Assembly: GCA_022925895.1 (NCBI GenBank)
Contig: JAKSYS010000192.1
Span: 1-64,000 of the forward strand
Source: Fragilaria crotonensis
Taxonomy: Eukaryota; Bacillariophyta; Fragilariophyceae; Fragilariales; Fragilariaceae
Length of the DNA stretch: 64,000 nucleotides
Direction of reading: 5' to 3'
Below the pieces are notes generated by a model. It did not search any database, was not told the origin of the DNA, and saw only the letters and a program-made list of their open reading frames with translations. Below, one piece after another: positions 52,657 to 63,735 of this stretch (position 1 is the stretch's first letter; each line of letters begins with the position of its first letter). Position numbers and translations under genes: made by a program.

Positions 52657-53978
52657 GGTTTACTAGTTCGTATTCTGTCACCAGTCACACAGGTCGTTTT
52701 TATGGTGTGTCGATGAAGTGAACACTCTTGATAAGTGGTGCACGAGCACAAGTACGACGTACTCCGACAAGAAGTTGGTACTCTACCTGGTAAAAGTACT
52801 GTACAAGTACGTCCCCGGTGCAACCCTGGTCGTAGTACGATACCAACATTCATCTCCGTAGATGCATGATGCCATGATACCAGTGCTTGTATTCTTGCAT
52901 TAAAAATGTTGTTGGAATATGAAATATGAAGAGAATAGACTAAGGCTTAAACTCTTGAATTCTTGGATTCTGCGCAGTAACATAGTACGGAGTACGGTGT
53001 TTCTTGGGAGTACTGGCGAGCTTCATGGTGCGTTGTGCCGTTGTGCCTGGTAGTCTGTAGTCTGTATGTAGTGAGCGGTTACGCCCACTTCCAAATTCTG
53101 TGCTCCGTAGTCTGTAGTCTGTAGTTTTTAGTCTGTAGTCTGTAGTCCGTACTCGTACTCCAGTACTGCATCTGGTACTCTGTACGGTACATTTTACTCT
53201 GTAATAAAGTATGCATACTAGCACAATTGAACCGGAAAGCACGTCTTTGACGAGGACGGCAGATGCCAGCTGTCGGTCAGAACTTTGCAGCTGTGATGCA
53301 AAGCAACATTTGTCAGAATTTCTGGTCCGGAGCACTCCCGGACGGCACCAATTCTTCTACAGCTGTACATACATGGGTACGTCGTAAATACGAGCACCGT
53401 GTATCACACAACAAAATACAAGTATAACTGCGAATAGTGTACTACTAGTGTACCGCTACAGTACAAGAGTACCACAAACAAGTAAGTTGTTCTCCGATTA
53501 CCGTACTACTAGAGTACTCTACATACTGGTTACTTGTCAGTATGCATACAGTCATCTTTCATACTTGTACCAGTATGTAGCGCTCCACTATTGGTACTGC
53601 ACTATTGTTGTAGGAGTCGCATTCAAGCGGTGGAAAGTCGAATCTCGCGCCATTTTTTTGTCGTGCGCTCGGTGAAGATGGCAGTAGTACTACATAAATA
53701 AGGGACTTCAAGACAGCGGTTATTCACTCTTGGATATTAGGATACAAATGGTCGTTATCAAAATCGAAACGACACTTTTGCTTGCCTTGTGTTCTTTGAA
53801 TCTTTCAGAGTTCAGAGTACAGTATGATAACAACTGGTATTCATTCAATTGCTTGCGATTCTTTATACCGAGACGACTATTTGTATGAATATACGCCTTG
53901 CTTTCTTGAGCCTTGAACTTTGAACCTTGAGCAACCACCTTTGAGAGAGACAAAGGAAACAACCGTGAGATCCCCACG
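52657..53978. promoter_or_regulatory. GTAC-rich divergent region (ATG13 / kinase) with a TAGTCTG tandem repeat
   Basis: 1.3 kb between two gene starts. It contains GTAC-dense tracts (52,740-52,830; 53,140-53,200; 53,440-53,580) and clustered GTAGTCT/TAGTCTG heptamers at 53,048-53,066 and 53,107-53,148. No gene is seen. Confidence 0.5.
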
Positions 53979-56900
53979 ATGCCACCACGAACGAGGAGCC
54001 GCCGTCTCGCAACCTCCAGTGATGGAGGTCTCTTGGGCGTTCTAGGTTCTCTCGATGCCGGAGACCAGAGTACAAACAAAAAGCCGACTCCAACAAGGCG
54101 AGTCACCAGGAAAACTGTAGCGGGTAACCAGGGGACGATCGGTGAGGACACGACAGTTACGAAATCTAAAAAACCTGAAGCTCTTCAAGTCAAGGCACGA
54201 CAAACGCGATCGAGAAAACCCATTGAGATACTCAGTTCGCCAAGCACTACGGATGAGGTCGAAGACAAGCAAGAGAACAAATCTCCTGGAACGCGCAAGG
54301 GACGTGCTCAAGAAGAGAAACCATCCGTCGTCGTCGAGGTGGAAGATCAACCCATTGTTACTGACAATTCATTCAAATCATCACAACGTTCTAGAGTCGA
54401 AAAGATAACGACGACGAAGAAGGAATCAGCCAAGGCACAGAATTGTTCCCGCCAAAAAGGGAAGACCGCAGCAGAGAGTCAATTCAACGGAACGGGAAAA
54501 TCCGAAGAAAAGAACCCACCATCGGCAGTTGTATGCTCGAAGCTTTCGTTCTCTAGTCCCGACGGCTCAGTACTGAGTGAATTGTCCTACGAATCGCAGC
54601 GCCTGACCAACGCGCGAGACAACCACGCTCATCCCAAATTTAATCGACAAGGCTTCCTTCATGAGGATGCACCTCTCCGACCCAAAGCAATATTTGCGGA
54701 CGAGGAATTCTCCGCAGAGGGAGGTGATGAATTCAGTGCTTCTGATGACACCGATGATGACAGTCAGGAGAGTTCTGACGAAAGTGTCGACGACGAAAGT
54801 AAGAAAACGACCGAGCAAGAACACACGCGTAGCTTCCGCGAATCCAGTCTCGAAGGAAATGGCAGTTCAGGCTGCGACGAGTCGACGCAAGAACAAGAAT
54901 TCGACTTTGACCTTGAGGAAGAAGAACCAGAAGAAGAAATTTTGGACGACGATGCCGCGGATTCCGAGAATTTCATTGTAGACAGCGACGAGGAAAGTGA
55001 TTTCGAAGAAGATTACGAAATCGAAAGTGAAGAAGATGAGGACCTTGAGGTTGATTCCGAGAATGAAACACTTCACAATAGGCCCGGCAAAGACATTGAA
55101 ATTTCGTCGCACAAGAAAACTCGCCCAACGAAGAACTCAGCACCTGTCGCCAAGACGACGAAGGCAAACAAAGCAGCGGTAGCTAAAGGAAGCGGCGACG
55201 TTGGCAACAATGTAGAACTCCGCAAGGAAGATTTGTATACAGCCAGGCAAACTGTCGCTCGCGGAGCAGACATCGAGGAAAAAACGGACCATGCATTCGG
55301 ATCGGTAGGCGGTAGCATCTATGACGAAATCGACGACCAGGCATTCGATGCAGATTCGTTGTCACATGGGCACAACGAGAACCGAGAAAAGGAAAACAAG
55401 AGCGTCAGAGCAGAAAGCGACTATAAATGTGCAAGAATCAAGTTGGCTCCTTGCCTCGAAAGGAGTCATCGGCATAGTCCTGTTGAAGCCGGCAGTGAGA
55501 CTGAGGACGAAGAATCGTCACCTGGGGCCTACTCAGAAACAGAAAGCGTTAACGATCAAGTGGAAGTGATTGCTCAAATCCTTACCGATACACATATCGA
55601 TGAGGATGTCGTAGATGTGATTGCACAGGTCGTTGATGACACGCCGGTTCGTGGGCGCAGTCATCGGGATGAGAATATCAAGTCCACTGAACCCGACGTA
55701 CCTACCGATGAATCCTTCTTCGATGGTGACGAGTCTACCCTTGATGACGGCGAGGAGACGCTTGCTTTTGACATCGACGATGATGCTCGAAGCGAGCTCG
55801 AGTGTGGCAGCGTTAGTGCAAATGAAAGCACCGATGGCCTCGTCAAGCGTCCAGATAAACCAGACTATGAAACTACTCCCCCGACGGAGGAAACGTGCAA
55901 GTTTGACGATGACTCGAAAGCCCTCCCCAATGCTGAAGAAAATGTAACCATTTCCGTTGTTTCCTCGCATGATAGGCCGGATATTGTACCGAAGGAATTG
56001 GACGCATCGGCCATTCCAGAGAGTACAAAGGAGGAGACAGACGCGAGCCTCCAGCACATTGATGCGAACATGGACTGCAAACACGATCACAGCCAATCGA
56101 TGATATTTAGGGATCAGGAGGTAGTGTCAAAAGGTTCTCAACTCCTTGCCGCGGACTCACCTAAGAATGTCGTGGAGGAATCATTCCTAGCCGTGGATCA
56201 CACATTGATCCATCACGATAAGGTCATTTCGCACAAAGAAAACGTTTCACCTGCGTGCGTCGAAAGCAACGATGTCATCGCTGACAAGTTAGCGTCCATC
56301 GGCGACGAAGGCGCAGGCAATGTCTCTACTCAGGACAAGTTTGATGAAGACATTTCGAGCATTTTGGAGAGTACGGCCGATGATACGTTGAGTATGAAAG
56401 GGATTGCTGCCTCCTCACCAGAGTCATCTCCTCAAAGCATGACTGATACAGACCACCACGACTCCATTGGAGCCAGTACTCAAATCGTTCCTGCGAAATC
56501 ATGGAAAGGGACTGCGAAATCTCTTTCTGCTGACCCAGACCAATGCAATGAGAATCAGTTCAATGATGAAAATCCTGGCAATAAGCCAGAGAAAAAAGTT
56601 AGGCGTGACGGCACTGTCCGAAGCGGAAAATGGTCGCTTGGTTCCAAGATAGGTACCGGATCCTTCGGAGTCGTACATGTCGGAATGAATACTCATACTG
56701 GCCAACTAATGGCGGTCAAGAGTGTCGAGCTGTCTCCTGCTGCCATGAAGGACGTACAGGTTGAAGTTGAATTGTTGAAATCTCTTTCACATATTAACAT
56801 CGTTCGTTATCTGGGCGCCGAACGAATTGCCCAGACCCTTCATATTTTTCAAGAATGGGTACCCGGTGGAAGCGTCACGGCACTGCTGAACAAGTTTGGA

Positions 56901-57878
56901 CCCTTTTCTGCTGCGGTGATGCGTAGTTACTTATCCCAGATCCTCACGGGCTTAACATTTCTTCATGAAAACCGAATTCTTCACCGTGACATCAAGGGAG
57001 GCAACATTCTGATAAGTGATGACGGAATTGTCAAATTAGCCGATTTCGGGTCAGCAAAGCGTTTAGCACATCAACAGAGTGACATGATGGAAAGTCTCAC
57101 CATGCGGGGTACACCTTATTTCATGGCCCCCGAGGTGTTTGAGGAGCACTACAACGGAAAGGCAGATATCTGGTCGGTGGGGTGTGTCGCCTTTCAAATG
57201 GCCACTGGCCTTCCCCCTTGGAAAGTCGAAGGTTTCAGCAACCCAATGTCATTGTTCGTTCACCTTCGAAATTCAGAAGGTCTTCCTATGCTAAAATGGC
57301 CAGAAAATGGGCCAATGAGGGAGTCAGAAAAGGCTCCGTTTGAGGAAATGCTAAAGCGTTGTTTCTGGAGGACGGCAAACCAGCGGCCAACTGCTCAGGG
57401 ACTCGCAGCTGATTCTTTCTTTTCAGGTGCCTCTTCGTCTGAGGAAGACGCGTCACAGAATCACGGTCTCTTTTCCCCTGGCGGCGATTCAGTGTCGACC
57501 TTTGCCACCAAAACCCCCCGTGGTGCTGATACTCCACCGCTCGTGAAGCTTCCACCACGGTCGCCCTTCTTGTCGCCTCCTATGCCACGGAAAATCGGTG
57601 TCATCAACGCCGTGAACGTGAGCCCCTTGGACCGATCTCCAAAAGTAGACGCGAAGGATTGGCCATCATGGGCTCGAAATCAGTTGAAAACGGAATCTCG
57701 CTCCCCATCGGCACAAGGAGAGGGCGCAAAAACGAGCCCGCTTATGGATAGTTTAGCGTACAGTGCTGACACGTCGAATATCATTGCAAACCCGTTTGCT
57801 CGTACTTCGCAAGGCCAAGGTCGGGAGAGCTTGCCGACTTTGGCTGGATTGGAGTTTATGGATCGAAGCGATCGATAG
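53979..57878 (+). CDS. Large Ser/Thr protein kinase of STE/MAP3K type with acidic disordered N-terminus
   Basis: This is a 1299-residue single-exon protein. Residues 1-880 are disordered: a basic start (MPPRTRSRRLATS), then long Asp/Glu/Ser-rich stretches (EEEEPEEEILDDDAADSE near 310-325). The kinase domain spans about 883-1145: GTGSFGVVHVG, Lys914 in MAVKSVEL, HRDIKGGN with Asp1004, DFGSAK with Asp1022, GTPYFMAPEV and DIWSVGC. The HRDIKGGNIL and GTPYFMAPEV wording matches the STE11/MAPKKK (ANP/NPK1-like) group. All catalytic residues are present. The tail (1150-1299) is Ser/Pro-rich with many SP sites. A nuclear location is plausible from the basic start, but this is inference. Its 3' end converges on the TKL-like kinase, 100 bases away. 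Confidence 0.88.
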   Translation: MPPRTRSRRLATSSDGGLLGVLGSLDAGDQSTNKKPTPTRRVTRKTVAGNQGTIGEDTTVTKSKKPEALQVKARQTRSRKPIEILSSPSTTDEVEDKQENKSPGTRKGRAQEEKPSVVVEVEDQPIVTDNSFKSSQRSRVEKITTTKKESAKAQNCSRQKGKTAAESQFNGTGKSEEKNPPSAVVCSKLSFSSPDGSVLSELSYESQRLTNARDNHAHPKFNRQGFLHEDAPLRPKAIFADEEFSAEGGDEFSASDDTDDDSQESSDESVDDESKKTTEQEHTRSFRESSLEGNGSSGCDESTQEQEFDFDLEEEEPEEEILDDDAADSENFIVDSDEESDFEEDYEIESEEDEDLEVDSENETLHNRPGKDIEISSHKKTRPTKNSAPVAKTTKANKAAVAKGSGDVGNNVELRKEDLYTARQTVARGADIEEKTDHAFGSVGGSIYDEIDDQAFDADSLSHGHNENREKENKSVRAESDYKCARIKLAPCLERSHRHSPVEAGSETEDEESSPGAYSETESVNDQVEVIAQILTDTHIDEDVVDVIAQVVDDTPVRGRSHRDENIKSTEPDVPTDESFFDGDESTLDDGEETLAFDIDDDARSELECGSVSANESTDGLVKRPDKPDYETTPPTEETCKFDDDSKALPNAEENVTISVVSSHDRPDIVPKELDASAIPESTKEETDASLQHIDANMDCKHDHSQSMIFRDQEVVSKGSQLLAADSPKNVVEESFLAVDHTLIHHDKVISHKENVSPACVESNDVIADKLASIGDEGAGNVSTQDKFDEDISSILESTADDTLSMKGIAASSPESSPQSMTDTDHHDSIGASTQIVPAKSWKGTAKSLSADPDQCNENQFNDENPGNKPEKKVRRDGTVRSGKWSLGSKIGTGSFGVVHVGMNTHTGQLMAVKSVELSPAAMKDVQVEVELLKSLSHINIVRYLGAERIAQTLHIFQEWVPGGSVTALLNKFGPFSAAVMRSYLSQILTGLTFLHENRILHRDIKGGNILISDDGIVKLADFGSAKRLAHQQSDMMESLTMRGTPYFMAPEVFEEHYNGKADIWSVGCVAFQMATGLPPWKVEGFSNPMSLFVHLRNSEGLPMLKWPENGPMRESEKAPFEEMLKRCFWRTANQRPTAQGLAADSFFSGASSSEEDASQNHGLFSPGGDSVSTFATKTPRGADTPPLVKLPPRSPFLSPPMPRKIGVINAVNVSPLDRSPKVDAKDWPSWARNQLKTESRSPSAQGEGAKTSPLMDSLAYSADTSNIIANPFARTSQGQGRESLPTLAGLEFMDRSDR

Positions 57879-57978
57879 TATAAGGGTTGCAAGTCCTGGA
57901 AGTAAACTGTTGCAGTCTATTCATTTAAAATCAAACACATCGGAATTATGCACAATAGTCTAAACGCAGCCTTCCTGA

Positions 57979-59550
57979 TCAAGCCGCAACAGCCCCTTTG
58001 CTTGGGGTTCGCTGTACCAAATGACCAACGAGAGCACGTGAGCTGTTACTCTTTGCGGGCATTTTTCCTTGTTGTCCCTCCTGCGCGCTGAATCTTCGGA
58101 GGGAGCGATGATTTGTCATTCCTCTCACAGAAACTTGCTTTAACATATTTCGCAGTGACCCTCGGTTGTCGGCTGCCAAAGACGGACGACCTCGGTTAGT
58201 CGCTGTAGATTCATCATTCAGCACGCAGGATGAGCTTCTCCTTGAAAACTCCAATCCGGAATCGTCTCCGTCGCGAAGAGAAATGATTTCTCGCTTGAGG
58301 ATCTTATGGGTCGAATCCATGGAAGGACGGACGGATGGGTTTGGTTCCCACGCACGCTTCATGAGGATGCGAAGGGGGGTAGACCAACTTGGGTCTAGCA
58401 CTGGCCGCTCATTACCCTTAACGACGTAAACAGAGTGATCTGTTCTTGACATGCCATCGTAGGGAAGATCTAGGGAACATATTTGCCAGAGCAGCAGCCC
58501 AAAGCTGTAGACATCAGCGCTCAGGTTGTAGCATTCCGAAAGAGCCACCTCCGGTGCCATGTATCGCAGACTTCCAGTATTACCGCTGAGCTCGTAAAAC
58601 TCGCTGCAATATCCAGATTTCATGGAATCATCCAACTCCTTTGCAAGACCAAAGTCAAACAGCTTGACATCTCCTCTTACGTCGAATCCGATGTTATCAG
58701 GCTGCAGGTAAACATCGAAATTAGCTCATAGTTTTGACAAAACACGCAGATACCAACATTGCGAGAAAACACTAACCTTCAAGTCACGGAAGATAATGTT
58801 GTTGCTGTGAAGGTATGTAAGGGCGGATGCAACATCGAGAGCGACCTTCAAGCGATCAGCCAGAAATTGCTGGTGTTTCTTTCCACTTCGATCCAGCAAC
58901 TTTCTTTGCAATGATCCCGCAGCTCTTTTCTCGATTTCCATCCACTCTTCCAGTTTGTCGTCCAGAGTACACTGTAGACGATCAAGAATCAGAAAATAGC
59001 CTTGCTGTCTGCAGGTTGCAAACCCCGACGTCCCAGCTGCGGCCATCCCTCGAAGTTTCACGATGTTTGGGTGTTCAAGCGAAGCCAAAAATTTAGCCTC
59101 CACAACGAGGTCGGCGGCACCAGTGCAAAAGCGGTCGGGATCTTGAAGCGATTCCTTCGACAAGAACTTGATGGCGAATCTCGATGATTCCGAGGCTTCG
59201 CGATAGCAATGGTTGGCGACGTTACGTCGTCGTTCCGTTTGCAGGTCAGATGAAATCTTGCGAGCGTGTTCTGAAGTAAGTGGATCCTTAACCAGTTTGA
59301 TACCTTGTAGTTCATAGACATTGTTGAAGCCCCCAGAACCAAGCAGCTTTCCAACCACTACTTCGTGTTCCTCAAACCTGGGAATTTGCTTTTCAAGTCT
59401 TGGGTTCACAATTCTACTGTGCTTGCTCATGTGCTTTGCCGCCCTTGACGCCGATTTCCAAGCTTTTCGGCCGATCTCATACATTTCATCCATCTCAGAG
59501 GACATCGTCTTGGAACTCCCGCCTCCTGACTGCTTCTCTTCAAATACCAT
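57979..59550 (-). CDS. TKL-like protein kinase
   Basis: Exon 1 is 59550-58777 and exon 2 is 58701-57979, joined across a 75-base GTTAGT...GCAG intron; the protein has 498 residues. The kinase domain includes GKLLGSGGFNNVYEL (from about 68), FAIKFLSKES, IVKLRG, the hinge region YFLILDRLQCTLDDKLEEW, IIFRDLKPDN (Asp256), LFDFGLAKEL (Asp274), TGSLRYMAPEVALS, and DVYSFGLLLWQI. The YSFGxxLWE-like wording and RYMAPE suggest the tyrosine-kinase-like group; I recall many diatom kinases with ILDRLxxTLDxR. The His of the HRD motif is Phe here, while the catalytic Asp is kept, so activity is expected. The intron lies inside the catalytic loop (RDLK|PDN). The C-terminal ~120 residues are basic and Ser-rich. 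Confidence 0.88.
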
Positions 59551-62500
59551 TGCTGAAAGTGTTTGGTATATTGATTGAGTTCACGTCGTTTTTTTGCGCT
59601 TGTTGAAATAGGATGTTCGGTGACAGGGCTTTTAAAGTTCGAAATATCCAATGAAGACATATGTCGAACAATTGCGAGTATGAAAAAATAAGAAGGAAGG
59701 CCAAGATTGCTTTCCAAGTTTGCGCTTCTTCGTTTCGATTGATTGGCTGAAATTAGCATCGATGCAAAGGTCAGATGACTTTTTGGTCATTGCAAGACGT
59801 TTGGGTCATCGAAAAGTGGTTAGTCATTCATCTGATAGCGGGGAACTTTTATAAACTGGACATTCCTGCATTGTAAGGCGGCACTTCAACGTTATTACTG
59901 TACATGCCTTCATTTCACTTTTGATCATTCGCTACAGAAAAACTTTTGTTCATAAGGTCATATCATACGTATTAATGAGCTCCATCATCATACTTACAAA
60001 GGCGAATTGGGTCATCCGTTGTGAACTCCTTTGACTTTAACAAAAATCCAATTTGTCTCGGGGCTTTGTCTACAGTCTACGGCAGCAGCAGTTACAGAAA
60101 AGCCCAATTGCGCTGGGTATAGTGACGCGTGACGCGTGTGTCATACTCGAACTCTCATTTGCATAAGGCATAAATAAGGTTCACGTCGAACTCAGAAAAG
60201 GTCAGACAAAGAACGTTAAAAGTTTGCCGAGAAAAGAGCTAAGTTTATCACTTCTTGCAACTATCAAGTACTACTTCGTACCGTTGTTCGTGCAGTACAG
60301 TATGTGGTCCAGTTTCATATAATCATCATACCAGTACTGAGAATATGTAAGGGGCTACAAGCTAGAATCTAGCTACGGTAGTACTCGGAGTAGTACACTT
60401 CTTTTGAATAACCGCATTATTACTATACTATCCAGAGTACTGTAAAGAGAATGCTCGTAGTGCGTGGCGCCAGGTGCCAGCACCAATGAGCAATGAGCAA
60501 TGAGTCATCCAATAATACCTGGCACTGAAATCGTGGACTCTCCTGTCACGATCATTTTTGAGTCTACGAGTACACCCAACATGTTACAGGTACACGTACA
60601 AGTACTGCACCTCTAGCACACGCAAATGTCACCGCACCGAAAGGGGTTAGTGCACAGGTAGGAGCTTTTTGATCGTACCTGGAGAACGAGAATTCTTCAT
60701 GAATTTCCGTGCGGGGTTAGTTCTGGTCCATATGTCGTAGAAGTACCGAAACAAAATCTACTACGATGAGCATTTTAAAAAGACATATACTGTAGGTGCT
60801 TCGGGCTGCATTCTGAAGTCATACGAAAGCGCTAGACGCCCGTTGTCCAAGCAATTCTCTGTGTGAGTCAGCCGTGATATCGGCCGAAAATCACTCATCT
60901 CGTCGTCTCGATTCAGGTTCGCATCCTGTTCCACGTCCGTCCATCATCCGAAGGGTTTCACCACTCATCCGGGTCTACCGGAAGGTCCGCTCCAAGCCTA
61001 TCAGAGATTCGGATTCTTTTCTCAAACGACAAGGTAGAAAATAAATATTAAAGTACCAGGCTGGTTCTTTAGTCTGCTCCAATCAGCTCTGAACAGCTGC
61101 AGAATTCTGACTATCTGTCTGAGTGATAGGACCTTCTACAATTACTCGCTACTACTGACTACTACTGAGGCACTTCCCACGATCGCATAGCAAGTAGTAG
61201 GTAATCGGTAGGGGGTGTCCGTTTGTCGACTGTGGCGCACGCCATACATATGAGCATGAAATTTGAGTCTGTTAGGATGTGCGCACCAGCCAATGAATTG
61301 CCGGTGTGAGCATCATTAGCCAAGGTATCAGATTATTTAACTCAGCGAGTTCACCAATGTTGCTTGTGTCAGGAAATTCAGTGCTGGGCATTGCTTCAAC
61401 AATCAGAAAAGTTAACCAGCCAATATCTTTGAGAGGCAACAACAATTGTGTTACTGCCCTGGCTTGTGGTATGCAACATGTAAAATTTAGAACATCATAG
61501 CATTATTACACCTTCTCTGATACTGTCAAATTTCATAGTCGTCATCACATGCTATAGGTGGATTTACTACATTGATTGGGGGCTATTGTTGTATTTGCAA
61601 CCTGGCAACAGTCTATGATGTTTGATATACTATGCATGCATTTGTGCAAAGTGACTGATAGTGTCACTCCTATAGTTTCAGCATTCTGGCATACTAGAAC
61701 TGCCCAGCAGCATTATGATCATACAACTAGTACTATGATAGGAGGGCTTATGCCTGTGCCATTCCATCAGCAAAAGTTTGGCAAATTTTGGGAACACTTG
61801 TCGAGAAACATCAGCAAATTTGGGTATCTCAGAAAGCATAAGTGAAGCTCAGCAATTTCTTCCCATCCCCAAGAAGGTTCAAGGAATGAAGATCACAATG
61901 GTGTGTCCGCTTTAGCATCAGCTGTAACACCACCAACGCACATGATTTTGCCAGCCAGTACATAACTTCCCTCATTCATGACTAAGAGTGTATTGTCAGA
62001 CATACCTTTCAGCCAGCAACACTTGTGTGTATCTGACAACCCCAATCATTAGGATACAGGCACAAAGAGCTACGGCTGCTCTGTCACAATTTCACTTGTG
62101 ATTACTCTAAGATAAAATACCATACGGTTAATGTACTCGATAGTACTATGTTTTCATCACCTGACCATGACCTGCTGTATAAGATCCAAGAATTTGAGGT
62201 TGAGTCAATTTGCATCACAGACATTTTTGAATTGAGTTTCACTTTCAATTCAAATCATGAGTGTAGTCAATGCTGTAGACCACACTCTTTTCAACATGAA
62301 TTCACACCTACAACACTCATTTTGTGGATTAATAACACACTCCAGGAAATGAACATCTCAAATTCATTTCTCAGCTTTAACAAATGATGATTCACATCAA
62401 ATCGCAGTACAGGGCACATGCCCTTTCTTCTTAGTTTCTACATTATCTAAACATTTGTATCATCATCCTCGGACAATAATGTTTACTTCTTCAAGACTGT

Positions 62501-62708
62501 TTTGTCAGCATATTGACGTACCAATCACAAAGATACTCTCACACACGAACACACATAAAAAGTATGACGCAACCCAAGCGGGGCTTCAAGTGGTCTGAGA
62601 GTCATGTATTAGATCATCTGGCTTGCTTTAATCAACTTGAAGTGCCTAGTTCTGCATCCATCTGGATTTGACGGCTACACCGTTGGGAACCGTACTTGTA
62701 CAATCGTA
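59551..62708. other. 3.2-kb gene-free spacer
   Basis: No supported gene. It has a triple CAATGAG repeat near 60,482-60,505, GTAC tracts near 60,260-60,440, and a CpG-poor AT-rich segment at about 61,290-62,480 that looks like old repeat DNA. Frames at 61,306-61,500, 61,576-61,845 and 62,148-62,387 lie in that segment and have no domain. Confidence 0.45.
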
Positions 62709-63735
62709 CTATTGATCGAAGACATTGAGACCCTTTTGAAAGCGATACGTATCACGAAGTGAGTCATTGGCGGCAATTCTCCACTCTTCATTAAAGTTGG
62801 AACCTGCCGGAGGCAACGGCTTTCCTGCCAGGAGAGACTCGATATCATCGGCAATATCATTAGGCATGTACTTGCGAGGATACCGACGCAGAGGCAAGCC
62901 CGTTCGCCCGTCCAAAAGGAACTTTTCGAAATTTCCCTGAATTCGTCCCAAACCTGATGGAGCTCGACATGTGCCTTCCAACCATCTCCAAAAAGGGTGT
63001 GCACCGGTTCCTAGCAAAATCATCTTGTCTGTAAGCGTTGTAGCGGGGTTAATGCCATACCCGTATTCAGAAGCAAGTTTGAGGCGAATCAAGGCCGACG
63101 TGTCCGGTTCATAATACCCCTGGTCGGTAGGCGTCAAGACAACTACGAACTCTCCGTCCCGACCGTATCTGTGTTTGAGGGACGTTAGGGACATCATCCA
63201 TCGGCATTAAACGGTTAAGGGTGCATCGCAGAACTGCAAACGGAACTTACTTTGACGCCAGCGAGATGAATTCTGGTATGTTCTTCCTCGCGATAGGATC
63301 ATCCTGCTTAATATTCACAACCAATATTGCCTTGACCTTGCTCTTGGCGTCATCTTGCTTCACTAAATCCCCAAAACTGACGGTCTCACCAGCTACTGGC
63401 AATGTAAAGTCGTACGCAGTGCGACCATCAGGTATCGGTTTCGGTGCAGGAGCCGCACTGCTCTCGATCTCTTCTTCCAGCGCCTGTGAAATCTTGGCAG
63501 CGCGGCTGGCGATGGTACTAAAGTCTAATTGTTCGTCACCGTCGTCGTCGGCCGCGTTGGCCGCCTTAGAAACTCCAACCGCCCCTATCAATGCTGCTGA
63601 GCTGAGGATGGATCGTCGAGAAACAGCGTGTAAAGCGACCGAGCTGGAGCGTTGTTGCAGCCGTGATGACGAGGACCAAGCAGCCCCTGAATGCAGAAGA
63701 GTAGCAAGAAGCAAGTATGTTGCAGATGTCTTCAT
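62709..63735 (-). CDS. Glutathione-peroxidase-like protein, probably thylakoid-lumenal, catalytic Cys and Trp missing
   Basis: Exon 1 is 63735-63251 and exon 2 is 63168-62709, with an 82-base GTAAGT...ACAG intron; 314 residues. A three-part leader is seen: signal peptide (residues 1-20, ...SGAAW), a Ser/Arg-rich transit stretch, and SRRSILSSAALIGAVGVSKA with twin Arg 40-41, ending ANA|AD. The last part resembles a Tat-type thylakoid transfer signal, so lumen location is inferred. The mature part has GPX hallmarks: YDFTLPVAGETVSFGDL, LTPTDQGYYEPD (Gln178 of the tetrad kept), GTGAHPFWRWL, NFEKFLLDG (Asn241) and RRYPRKYMPNDI. The usual N-x-A-S-(C/U)-G segment is NIKQDDPIAR, with no Cys, and the Trp before NFEKF is Gly. 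It is therefore unlikely to be a standard peroxidase. The start at 63,735 was chosen because the signal peptide begins there. Confidence 0.82.

Noticed and set aside
53720-54408. Minus-strand frames over the start of the large kinase
   Set aside because: They are antisense shadows of a disordered, low-complexity coding region.
60840-60980. Possible tRNA because of AGGTTCGCATCC near 60,916
   Set aside because: No matching A box and no cloverleaf could be folded around it.
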